Shown: positions 34,088-42,274 of the stretch, one piece after another
Numbering within the stretch: position 1 is the stretch's first letter
How the letters are laid out: each line of letters begins with the position of its first letter
Program-made: the position numbers and the translations under genes
Origin: Pseudomaricurvus albidus
GTDB taxonomy: Bacteria > Pseudomonadota > Gammaproteobacteria > Pseudomonadales > Cellvibrionaceae
DNA length: 64,000 nt
NCBI RefSeq assembly: GCF_018863235.1
Contig: NZ_JAHKRS010000001.1
Coordinates: 663,958 to 727,957 of the forward strand
Direction of reading: 5' to 3'
Notes under the pieces: model-generated
Seen by the model: the letters and a program-made list of their open reading frames with translations, nothing else
Told to the model about the DNA's origin: nothing
The model's database searches: none

Positions 34088-34603
34088 ATGAAAAACCTGT
34101 TTCTCACCCTCCTGGTCTTGTCTTTGAGCGGCTGTCTGGGAATGCCCGAAAGCGTCAAACCGGTCAGCCAATTTGAACTCGATCGCTATTTGGGAAAATG
34201 GTACGAGATTGCTCGGCTGGATCACTCCTTTGAACGAGGCCTCAGTCGGGTAACCGCCGAATACAGTGTGCGAGATGATGGCGGGGTGAGGGTGGTCAAC
34301 CGGGGCTTTTCCGCTGAAGAGCAAGCGTGGGATGAGGCAGAGGGCAAGGCCTATTTTGTCGACAAGGACTCGGAGGGGTATCTCAAGGTATCATTTTTTG
34401 GGCCTTTTTACGGTTCCTATGTTGTTTTTGAATTGGAGCGTGAGAATTACAGCTACGCGTTTGTCTCCGGCCCCAATAACGATTACCTCTGGTTTTTGTC
34501 CCGCACACCAACGGTCAGCCCTGACGTGATTACCAAGTTTGAGACGATGGCCAAAGCGCGTGGTTTTGATACCCGCGAGTTAATCTACGTTGATCAAAAA
34601 TAA
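34088..34603 (+). CDS. blc: Outer-membrane lipocalin (Blc-like)
   Basis: A 171-residue lipoprotein: lipobox LSGC at about residue 17, then the lipocalin signature GKWYEIARLDHSFERG, strand repeats, and the closing RTPTVSPDVITKF motif. Bacterial lipocalins bind lysophospholipids or fatty acids at the outer membrane and respond to envelope stress. AAGGAGTC precedes the ATG. Confidence 0.93.
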   Translation: MKNLFLTLLVLSLSGCLGMPESVKPVSQFELDRYLGKWYEIARLDHSFERGLSRVTAEYSVRDDGGVRVVNRGFSAEEQAWDEAEGKAYFVDKDSEGYLKVSFFGPFYGSYVVFELERENYSYAFVSGPNNDYLWFLSRTPTVSPDVITKFETMAKARGFDTRELIYVDQK

Positions 34604-34799
34604 GCGAGGACGTCACGAATACGTTAAAGGCATAAAAAGCATAAGCCGAAATCAGAGTGGCTGTTAATGACTTAAATGACCCATAAATTGTCAAGAAATG
34701 ACCTGCAGTAATGGCCTCTGAGCACCTACTATTAGGTTCCGGTACCAATACATCGTATCGGGCATAACTAAAATAAAAATCACAACAGAGAGGCTGCGA

Positions 34800-35120
34800 A
34801 TGCCCCAAATCACTTTTATTGAATTCAGCGACATCTCCCACTGTGTCGAGGCGGAAACCGGGAAGAGCCTGATGCAGGCTGCTGTGGATAACGGCATTCC
34901 CGGCATCGATGCCGACTGTGGTGGTAGCTGTGCGTGCGGCACCTGCCATGTGATCATCGACGAAGCCTGGAGGGCAAGGCTGCCCGAGCCGGAAGAGGAC
35001 GAAGTGGCGATGATCGACATGAATCCCGAGCCACAGCCGGGTTCTCGTTTGTCCTGCCAGTTATGCGTTACTGAAGATCTGAACGGGCTGGTTGTCCGCT
35101 TGCCTGAGTTTCAAATGTGA
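34800..35120 (+). CDS. 2Fe-2S ferredoxin, electron donor to CYP153
   Basis: A 106-residue adrenodoxin/putidaredoxin-type ferredoxin. Cluster ligands: Cys in DADCGGSCACGTCHV (spacing C-x5-C-x2-C) and the distal Cys in LSCQLCVTE. Such ferredoxins reduce class I bacterial P450s; this one lies 25 bp before a CYP153-like gene, so they are partners. A ferredoxin reductase gene is not adjacent. Confidence 0.93.
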   Translation: MPQITFIEFSDISHCVEAETGKSLMQAAVDNGIPGIDADCGGSCACGTCHVIIDEAWRARLPEPEEDEVAMIDMNPEPQPGSRLSCQLCVTEDLNGLVVRLPEFQM

Positions 35121-35145
35121 TGTCGCTGTTTCAAGGAGAAGAATA

Positions 35146-36423
35146 ATGAACGCCCCAGTTACCCTTTCCTCAGCGATTGAACCAATCCCTGAGGCCCATA
35201 CCATTCCTCTCGATCAACTGGATGTCAGTGATCCGCGCCTGCTGGAGCAGAATATCTGGCCCGAGTATTTTAAGCGCCTGCGTGATGAATCCCCCATTCA
35301 TTATCTGCCCGACAGTCCGTTTGGTGCTTACTGGTCCATCACCCGTTTTGAAGACATCAAGTTTGTCGACAGTAACTGGAAGCTGTTTTCTTCCGAGCCG
35401 GTGATCGTGATTGGTGACCGACCCGAAGAGATGGCGCTGGACATGTTTATCGCCATGGACCCGCCCAAGCACGATCAACAACGCAAAGCAGTGCAGAGTG
35501 TGGTGGCACCGGCCAATCTCGCGCAGATGGAAGATCTGATTCGTCAGCGAGTGGGAAGCATTCTGGATGGTCTGCCCATTGGAGAAACCTTCAACTGGGT
35601 GGAGCACGTATCCGTAGAACTCACCTCACAAATGCTGGCGACATTGTTTGGCTTTCCCTTGGAGGAGCGTCACAAGCTGATTTACTGGTCCGACATGGCA
35701 ACCGCCGTTCCGGAAATGACCGGCGGCATCTGCGATCCGGAAGAAAGAATGAATGCCATGGGCGATTGTGCCAGAAGGTTTTCCGAACTCTGGCATCAAC
35801 GGGCCGCCGAGCGCGCCGACGGCCTGCCACCGGGTTTCGATTTGATTCACTTGCTGCAAAGCAACGAAGACACCAAAGACCTGATCGAGCGTCCAAAAGA
35901 ATTTCTCGGCAATCTGATTTTGTTAATTGTCGGCGGCAATGACACCACCCGCAATTCCATTTCCGGTGGTGTCCATGCGCTTAACCAGTTCCCCGCGGAA
36001 TACGACAAGCTGAGAAACAACCACGATCTGATTCCCAACATGGTGTCCGAAATTATCCGCTGGCAAACCCCGCTGGCGCATATGCGTCGTGTGGCCACCG
36101 AAGATGTGGACATGCACGGACACACCATTCGCAAGGGTGACAAGGTGGTGATGTGGTATTTGTCGGGCAACCGTGACGAGCGGGTGATTGATCAGGCGGA
36201 TCAGTTTTTGATTGACCGCGCCAACGCGCGTCAGCATCTGGCTTTCGGTTTTGGTATTCACCGCTGCATGGGAAACCGCCTGGCGGAAATGCAGTTGCGG
36301 ATTTTATGGGAAGAGATCATGCAGCGCTTTCACTGGATTGAAGTGGTGGGTGAGCCCAGCTATGTTCGCTCGAATTTTGTCAAAGGGTTTACCTCGCTGC
36401 CTGTCAGGATTCATCCAAAATAA
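35146..36423 (+). CDS. Cytochrome P450 CYP153 family alkane hydroxylase
   Basis: A 425-residue P450 from ATG 35146 (AAGGAGAAG site). I-helix GGNDTTRNSISGG, K-helix SEIIRWQTPLAHMRRVA, and heme loop FGFGIHRCMGNRLAE are all CYP153-type. CYP153 enzymes hydroxylate the terminal carbon of medium-chain n-alkanes. In a class I chain, NADH electrons pass through a reductase and the ferredoxin upstream. The usual reductase and alcohol dehydrogenase genes are not present here, so they must be elsewhere. Confidence 0.93.
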   Translation: MNAPVTLSSAIEPIPEAHTIPLDQLDVSDPRLLEQNIWPEYFKRLRDESPIHYLPDSPFGAYWSITRFEDIKFVDSNWKLFSSEPVIVIGDRPEEMALDMFIAMDPPKHDQQRKAVQSVVAPANLAQMEDLIRQRVGSILDGLPIGETFNWVEHVSVELTSQMLATLFGFPLEERHKLIYWSDMATAVPEMTGGICDPEERMNAMGDCARRFSELWHQRAAERADGLPPGFDLIHLLQSNEDTKDLIERPKEFLGNLILLIVGGNDTTRNSISGGVHALNQFPAEYDKLRNNHDLIPNMVSEIIRWQTPLAHMRRVATEDVDMHGHTIRKGDKVVMWYLSGNRDERVIDQADQFLIDRANARQHLAFGFGIHRCMGNRLAEMQLRILWEEIMQRFHWIEVVGEPSYVRSNFVKGFTSLPVRIHPK

Positions 36424-36596
36424 CGGCGCGCCCATCACGGTAGTTGTTTGTCAAATTCCTGCTCACCGTGAATGCACAGGCGGCTCTTGTCTCTGATGGT
36501 TTGCAGTTGGAGTCATTGACAGCGCGGCTCTCACTTTGAATAATCCCAAGAAAGTTCTATTTTGGAACTGTCAATTCAAATTTGAGGCCGTCACCC

Positions 36597-37448
36597 ATGA
36601 GTCACGATCTACCCAAGAGCGATGTAGCCGAACACAAGCCCCACGTTTTTGATCAGGCCATTGCTTTACATGCCACGTCTGACGAGGGGCACTATCAGGG
36701 TTATATTCCTGCAGCCTATTTCAATATGGTGGGGCCATTCGGTGGTGTGATTGCTTCCACGTTGCTGAATGGGGTGTTGTCACACCCTCAGCATGAGGGT
36801 GAGCCGGTATCAATGACGGTGAATTTTGCCGGTCCCATTGCCGATGCCGATTTTGAGGTAACGGCAACTCTGATACGGCAGAACCGGTCATCCCAGCACT
36901 GGACGGTGCAATTGGCGCAGGAGGGCGCAATTGCCATTTCCGCGTTGGTACTCATGGCCATTCGGCGTGAGACCTGGGAGGGCAGTGATCTGACCATGCC
37001 TGCCGGTTTGCCCAGTGCCGAGAGTCTGCCTTCGTTTGATACCCGTCAGCTGCCGCCCTGGTTTCATAATTATGACTTTCGCTATATTGAGGGTGGTCTG
37101 GAGTTGGTAGCGGGGATGAAAGCGCAAGAGAATGCGAGAACCCGTTTGTGGATTCAGGATAAGCCGGCTCGCCCGCTGGACTTTTTGTCGTTGATGGCTT
37201 TGAGCGATTGTTTTTTCCCCCGAGTGTTTCTGCGGCGCGGACAGATGATGCCTGCCGGAACCGTCTCCATGACCACCTATTTTCATGCAGGCCGTGATCA
37301 GTTGGCAGAGGCCGGCCTTCAGCCGTTGTTTGCGGAGGCCAGAGCGCAGCGTTATTCCCGCAATTACTTTGATCAGGTTGGCGAGTTGTGGAGTCAGAGT
37401 GGTGAGCTGTTGGCGACTACCCAGCAGATTGTGTATTTCAAAGGTTAA
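36597..37448 (+). CDS. Acyl-CoA thioesterase, double hotdog (TesB-like)
   Basis: A 283-residue protein from ATG 36597. N-terminal hotdog motif YFNMVGPFGGVIASTLLNGV, middle QNRSSQHWTVQLAQEG, C-terminal hotdog with MTTYFHA. It belongs to the thioesterase superfamily (4HBT_3 type) that releases acids from acyl-CoAs. It follows the CYP153 pair by 170 bp and could act on products of alkane oxidation; that is inference from position. Confidence 0.8.
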   Translation: MSHDLPKSDVAEHKPHVFDQAIALHATSDEGHYQGYIPAAYFNMVGPFGGVIASTLLNGVLSHPQHEGEPVSMTVNFAGPIADADFEVTATLIRQNRSSQHWTVQLAQEGAIAISALVLMAIRRETWEGSDLTMPAGLPSAESLPSFDTRQLPPWFHNYDFRYIEGGLELVAGMKAQENARTRLWIQDKPARPLDFLSLMALSDCFFPRVFLRRGQMMPAGTVSMTTYFHAGRDQLAEAGLQPLFAEARAQRYSRNYFDQVGELWSQSGELLATTQQIVYFKG

Positions 37449-37635
37449 TCCTCAACAGCAGATTCCGTTGAATTTGGCACAACCTTATTCATGAACCAGC
37501 GCACTTTTTAATCGTTTTCCATGGCGAATAGTTGGCAGGGTCGACAAAACAAAATCTGTTTGTTTGACATGCAATTGGCCAGCTGTTGCCATCGATCTTT
37601 GGACGACAAGAACCCTATCCAAAGTGGAGTGAACG

Positions 37636-38481
37636 ATGAGAAAAACAGCAACCGGATTAACCCTGATGGCCACCGTGTTGGCGGCATCGGCCGCCAGTGC
37701 CGAAGGAACCTGGCAGTATTCGTCAGGCTTTGATTACAGTCGTGGTGATTACGGCGGTGATCCGGTAGAGACCAAGATTTCCGCAATTCCATTTACCGCG
37801 AGTTACAAAACCACTAACTGGACCTTCAAGGGATCGACCTCCTGGTTGGAAATTGAAGGTGATGGTACGGTCATTGGTGGTGGTGATGGAGGCATCGTGC
37901 TCGGCAATGAAGAGCGGGGTAAGAGTAATGGCCGCGGCAATGGCAATTCCGGGGGAAGCGATACTGAAACGACCGAGGAGCAGCGAGTCTCCAGTACCGA
38001 GTCCGGTATGGGGGATGTCTGGTTGTCTGCCACCTATGCCGTGCCGCCACTGCCAACCGAACTGGGCTATCTGGATCTGACCGGTAAAGTGAAATTACCC
38101 ACCGCCGATGAAGATGACGGTCTCGGTACCGGAGAAATCGATTACACCCTGCAGGCCGACTACTTCAAACCACTCGGCAAGTTTACGCCCTATGCCACAC
38201 TGGCCTATAAAATCAAAGGCGATCCATCGGGTGTGGATTTGAAAAATGTTTTCTATAGCTCGGTTGGTAGTGGTTACCGTGTCTCGGAAGAGGCGAATGT
38301 CGGTCTGTCTCTGGACTATCAGCAAGCCGCAACAACCTATGGTGACGATTCACTGGAACTGTTTGGTTATTGGACACAAAAACTCAGCGCGCAATGGTCG
38401 GCAACCTTTTATGCCTACCTCGGCCTTGCGGATGGCAGTCCGGATCAGGGGCTGGGGCTGCAACTCAGTTACAGACCCTAA
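37636..38481 (+). CDS. Outer-membrane beta-barrel protein
   Basis: A 281-residue protein with a signal peptide cleaved at ASAASA/EG and alternating hydrophobic strands ending in the outer-membrane C-terminal motif LQLSYRP. A Gly/Ser/Asn-rich insert lies at about residues 85-120 (GNEERGKSNGRGNGNSGGSD), probably a surface loop. It resembles transporter-type barrels of the phenol/MetA-degradation group. Substrate unknown. A terminator follows. Confidence 0.7.
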   Translation: MRKTATGLTLMATVLAASAASAEGTWQYSSGFDYSRGDYGGDPVETKISAIPFTASYKTTNWTFKGSTSWLEIEGDGTVIGGGDGGIVLGNEERGKSNGRGNGNSGGSDTETTEEQRVSSTESGMGDVWLSATYAVPPLPTELGYLDLTGKVKLPTADEDDGLGTGEIDYTLQADYFKPLGKFTPYATLAYKIKGDPSGVDLKNVFYSSVGSGYRVSEEANVGLSLDYQQAATTYGDDSLELFGYWTQKLSAQWSATFYAYLGLADGSPDQGLGLQLSYRP

Positions 38482-38547
38482 CTGCACCCAGTGTTTCATT
38501 CACTCAGTACTTTTCTCACTCAGTACCTTGCTCGCTCAGTAATTTAA

Positions 38548-38577
38548 AAAGGCTCCGTGTGAGCCTTTGTTGTTTTT
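38548..38577 (+). terminator. Terminator after the beta-barrel gene
   Basis: AAAGGCTC (38548-38555) pairs with GAGCCTTT (38561-38568), loop CGTGT, followed by a T-rich stretch. Confidence 0.8.
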
Positions 38578-38707
38578 GCGATCCCGGTACACAACGGTTT
38601 GTGCGCTTATTCACGAATGATCCAAGTTGAAGTGGATGCCACCGTTTTGGTGTGTGTATGGTTATAAAGAGTTATCTCTCCACACAGTAAATAACAGGAG
38701 TCTGGAA

Positions 38708-39460
38708 ATGAAATTAAACAAAATGGCACAAGGGGTTTTGCTGCTCAGCCTGGGGTTACCTGCCTGGACAACGGCGATGGCACAGGAGTCTGTTGTGACT
38801 CCGGACGAACCTGTTGAAGAGGTGGAGCAGGTCGTCACGGATGAAACCGGTGACGTTGTTGAAGGTGCAGTTGACGATGCCGTAGACGTAGAAGATGCAG
38901 AAGCGCTGCAAGTTTCCGAGAAGGCCGTCAGCCAGGTTGCGAAAGCTTTTGAAGAAACCTACGGTGAAGAAAACACGCAGGAGCTGATCGAGTCCTTGCG
39001 TACCGGCAGCTACCAGCTGGACGATGGCGATCCGGAAACCGAGATCCTGACTTCAGAGCCCATGGGCTATGGCGAAATCACTCTCGCTCTGGGCATGGCG
39101 GGTGGTGATCTTGCCGAATTGGACAATGTGCTGGGCTTGCGTGCTGAAGGACAAGGCTGGGGCGAGATTGCCAAGCAATATGACACCACGGTCGGTGCTC
39201 TGGTCAGTGGTTTGAAAGGCAATTCCCGTGCGCTTGCGGTTAACACCGCCACTGTCGAAAAACGTGGAGGTCCAGAGACCAGAGGCAACCGTCCTGACAA
39301 GGCTGACCGTCCCGTAAATGCCGGTCGTCCGGAAGTGTCAGGTCGTCCTGATGGTGTTGGCCGTCCCGAAGGTATTGGCCGCCCTGAAGGCGTGGGCCGT
39401 CCTGAGGGTGTAGGACGGCCCGAAGGTGTCGGTCGTCCGGAAAGACCAGGACGCGGTTAA
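38708..39460 (+). CDS. Secreted acidic protein with C-terminal GRPEGVGRPEG repeats
   Basis: A 250-residue protein from ATG 38708 (AGGAGT site). Signal peptide to about residue 24, an acidic Val/Glu/Asp-rich region to 70, a helical central domain (VSEKAVSQVAKAFEETYGEE; ITLALGMAGGDLAELD; QGWGEIAKQYDTT), and a tail with tandem GRPEG-V repeats at a six-residue period. The repeats are almost identical in DNA (39340-39440), so copy number may vary. No family recognised. A terminator follows. Confidence 0.65.
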   Translation: MKLNKMAQGVLLLSLGLPAWTTAMAQESVVTPDEPVEEVEQVVTDETGDVVEGAVDDAVDVEDAEALQVSEKAVSQVAKAFEETYGEENTQELIESLRTGSYQLDDGDPETEILTSEPMGYGEITLALGMAGGDLAELDNVLGLRAEGQGWGEIAKQYDTTVGALVSGLKGNSRALAVNTATVEKRGGPETRGNRPDKADRPVNAGRPEVSGRPDGVGRPEGIGRPEGVGRPEGVGRPEGVGRPERPGRG

Positions 39461-39891
39461 TCTGAATTTTTATCCCTTTTCATGGTTACCTCTCTGAACC
39501 TCTAGACTTGTAGGATTCTTCCCTTCGGCCCTGCCATCCAGCAGGGCCTTTTTTATCTCTGGACTGTCAATTTTATTTACAGTTTTTCATGCTGCTTGAA
39601 AAATCGTTGGCTGATGCCGGCTAATTTTCCAACTATGGCAATATGTTTAATCATGTTGATTCTGTTTGTTTATAAACAATCAGAAAAAAATATATGTCAT
39701 TGGGTTTTAAAGCCCGCAGGGATTAACCAGCACGGGTAAGGGTGGAAACTAGTACTATGGTCTGAAATTTGCGTTGTTAAACTCTGTTCAATGATTTATG
39801 CCCAAAAAGACTTTGCTGCTCTCTTTTTAGCGGTGTCATGGGCATTTTTTTTAAACCCTGATTACAAACTGAAGAAACAGAGTGCCCACTC
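39461..39891. other. 430-bp intergenic region, terminator then AT-rich leader
   Basis: After the terminator at 39527-39554 I see no gene. A run of imperfect AT-rich sequence and a short hairpin near 39828-39853 (GTCATGGGC-type) precede the PEP-CTERM gene. I considered and rejected a c-di-GMP riboswitch. Confidence 0.4.
39527..39554 (+). terminator. Rho-independent terminator
   Basis: A perfect 8-bp stem GGCCCTGC / GCAGGGCC, loop CATCCA, and six T's. It ends the transcript of the GRPEG-repeat gene. Confidence 0.9.
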
Positions 39892-40539
39892 ATGAACAGA
39901 ATTAACGTCAACCAAAAAAGGTTAAAAGCCCTGTGCCTGGGTTTTCTGATGCTTGGATCCTGGTACACCGGTTCAGCCTCGGCAGGCATTATCATTGATT
40001 CCATCACCGCAAATTTTTCGTCCGGTGCATTTTTCAAGCTTGAATTTGACGATACCGAGTATGGCCCACTACCGTACGGCCCGGACAATATTTATCTCAG
40101 TGGTGTGACGGGTATTACGACAGGTTTTACGACTCCAGGTGCCGGAGACATCAATGTCACCATGAGTGATTTCCAGAGCGGTTATATTGGTGCGTATATC
40201 AATGAGCTCGGCGTGGTATCCATTACCAGTTTCTTTCTGACTTTCGCCCGGGGTGACTTGAGTTCTGTCTATGATTACTTTCTGGATATCACTCCTCAGG
40301 ATATGTATCTGGATTATTGTCCCTATTCACCTACTGGCGCTTGCAATAAACAGAATGCGGTCTGGACCTCATTGACGGGAGGCCCTGTGGGTTCAGCTTA
40401 TTCGATTGTTTCCAGAGAGGCTCCTCCGTCGGATGTCCCCGAGCCCATAACGCTATCCATTTTGTTATTGGGATTATTGGGCATCTTTGCCTCAAGAAAA
40501 ATCCGAAAGCCGGAAGCTGCAAAAGCCATCTCAGCCTGA
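39892..40539 (+). CDS. PEP-CTERM sorting domain protein
   Basis: A 215-residue exported protein: signal peptide to about residue 31 (GSASA/G), beta-rich middle with two Cys, and a C-terminal tripartite sorting signal: VPEP, membrane helix ITLSILLLGLLGIFA, basic end SRKIRK. Such proteins are cut and transferred by exosortase, usually into exopolysaccharide matrices. No exosortase gene is in the window. Confidence 0.9.
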   Translation: MNRINVNQKRLKALCLGFLMLGSWYTGSASAGIIIDSITANFSSGAFFKLEFDDTEYGPLPYGPDNIYLSGVTGITTGFTTPGAGDINVTMSDFQSGYIGAYINELGVVSITSFFLTFARGDLSSVYDYFLDITPQDMYLDYCPYSPTGACNKQNAVWTSLTGGPVGSAYSIVSREAPPSDVPEPITLSILLLGLLGIFASRKIRKPEAAKAISA

Positions 40540-40550
40540 ACCTTTGACGA

Positions 40551-42197
40551 CTAATCCTTGAATTCTACGGCGGGTGTTTCAAGCAGTAGAAACTCCAGCG
40601 CATCGTGCAGGCGATCCGTCGCTTGCCAGATTTCCCGATTGATGTTGAGCAGGGTGGAGAGGTCACCACCGGATGTGTGGTGTCTGGTTCCCTCTTCGAT
40701 AATCAGATTGTGCAGATGTTCGTGCATGAGGGTGTTGTTGCGCTCGAATTGTTGCAGGCATTCCTGTACATAGTGGCTGTCGTGGTTGCCCGATCGCAGT
40801 GGCAGGACAGGGCGATACAGCTTGTCTAGCTCATGCTGAAAGTGCTGTTGAAAGGGGCCGAACTCTCCCTGCTCAAGATTCTCCAGATCTTCACGTAACC
40901 CTTTGATGCTGCGCACACTGAGTACGGCTTCCCGCGCGCAGCCAATCCAGCGATTGAGACGATGGGTTTGCTCCGTCTCCAGCGGGGATTGTTGCAGTTC
41001 TCCGGCGCGGGTCAGCAGTCGGCTCTCTGTGGTTTTCAGGGCTTCGTAGCGGCTGGCAAATTCATCATCCGACAGTTCTTCTTCCTCGTCCTGTTCGCTG
41101 AAGGGCAGCGACAACCTGTTCAACTCAATGGCATCCCCCACCAGTAGATGGGAAGTATGGCGTAATGCCGCCAGAGCCACCTCCGGTTCTTTGACGGATA
41201 CCTCGGCGAGATCCGGGTAGCGTGATTCCTCGTCGTCCTGAAAAAAGTTGCCAATCCAGCGAGTGAAGGGATGGATAAAAGGGATAAACAAGGACAACCC
41301 AATCAGATTAAACAGACTGTGAAAAGCCACCAGGCTGAACAGTGGATCGTGCAGGCCGAGTGCACTGAGGATTTGCGGCAGTATGGGCAGTAACAGAATA
41401 AAAGCCAGCATATCCACCACGAGGTTGAACGTAATGTGAGCGAGGGCCAGCTGTTTTTTGATGTTCGAACCGCGAATGCTGGCCAGCACGCTGGTGCTGG
41501 TGGTGCCAAGGTCGGCGCCGATAATCAAGGCGGCAGCGGCAGGCAGCTCCAGCAAACCGCTGTGAAGAGCCGTGAGGGCGACCATCATAGTCGCCGAGCT
41601 GGATTGAATCAGCGCGGTTAACACCGTACCCAGCAGCAAGAAGCCCAGTGGCGACCAGTTCGCCAGTTGATCCATCGGCAGAGTGGCTGGCAGGTACTCC
41701 ACGGCGGCTTTCATCTGTCCTAAGCCAAACAGCAGCAAGCCAATACCCAGTAGCGCGGTAAATCCATTTTGCGTTTGGCGATTCGCCGGATAGAAAATCA
41801 GACCCAGGCAGGCGATGCCCATCAGTGGAATCGACAGACTGTCGAGGGAGAGTTTGAAACCCAGCAGGGTCACCAGCCAGCCGGTCAGTGTGGTGCCGAG
41901 GTTGGCGCCGAGAATCACACCAATACCATTCACTAACGGAATCAGGCCGGCGGCAGCCAGCGCCTGAACCATCAGGCTGACCATCGAACTGCTTTGTAAC
42001 AGTGCCGTGGTAATCACACCCAGTGCGACACTTTTCCAGGCATGCAGCTGGCTGTCTGCGTCAGTGGATTTGAGTTGTGGGCCAGGTTCGAACAGCTGCT
42101 GCAGGCGGGTTCTGCCCAATTGCCGCAGAGCATTTTCCAACTGACTGATGCCGTAGAGAAAAATCCCCAGGCCCACTAACAGATTAAATAACGCCAT
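40551..42197 (-). CDS. Na/Pi cotransporter family protein with PhoU-like domain
   Basis: About 548 residues from ATG 42197, where the protein begins with the family start (MALFNLLVGLGIFLYGISQLENALRQLG); the frame is open to 42323. Two inverted Na_Pi_cotrans repeats with QSSS motifs (TALLQSSSMVSLMVQ; TALIQSSSATMMVAL) and about ten helices, then a C-terminal PhoU-like helical domain (about 370-548). NptA-type proteins import phosphate with sodium. It is followed by the AsmA-like gene's transcription unit in the same direction. Confidence 0.9.
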   Translation of the reverse strand: MALFNLLVGLGIFLYGISQLENALRQLGRTRLQQLFEPGPQLKSTDADSQLHAWKSVALGVITTALLQSSSMVSLMVQALAAAGLIPLVNGIGVILGANLGTTLTGWLVTLLGFKLSLDSLSIPLMGIACLGLIFYPANRQTQNGFTALLGIGLLLFGLGQMKAAVEYLPATLPMDQLANWSPLGFLLLGTVLTALIQSSSATMMVALTALHSGLLELPAAAALIIGADLGTTSTSVLASIRGSNIKKQLALAHITFNLVVDMLAFILLLPILPQILSALGLHDPLFSLVAFHSLFNLIGLSLFIPFIHPFTRWIGNFFQDDEESRYPDLAEVSVKEPEVALAALRHTSHLLVGDAIELNRLSLPFSEQDEEEELSDDEFASRYEALKTTESRLLTRAGELQQSPLETEQTHRLNRWIGCAREAVLSVRSIKGLREDLENLEQGEFGPFQQHFQHELDKLYRPVLPLRSGNHDSHYVQECLQQFERNNTLMHEHLHNLIIEEGTRHHTSGGDLSTLLNINREIWQATDRLHDALEFLLLETPAVEFKD

Positions 42198-42274
42198 GGT
42201 GATGGAGGGTCCGGGATTTATAGCTATGACTGCATAAGAACGAAGGCTTGGAGTGCGAGGCGTTCGGCATTGAA

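Noticed and set aside
39700..39891. c-di-GMP riboswitch before the PEP-CTERM gene
   Set aside because: A short GGTAAGGGTGGAAAC-like stretch drew attention, but the conserved tetraloop/receptor layout and closing stem are absent.
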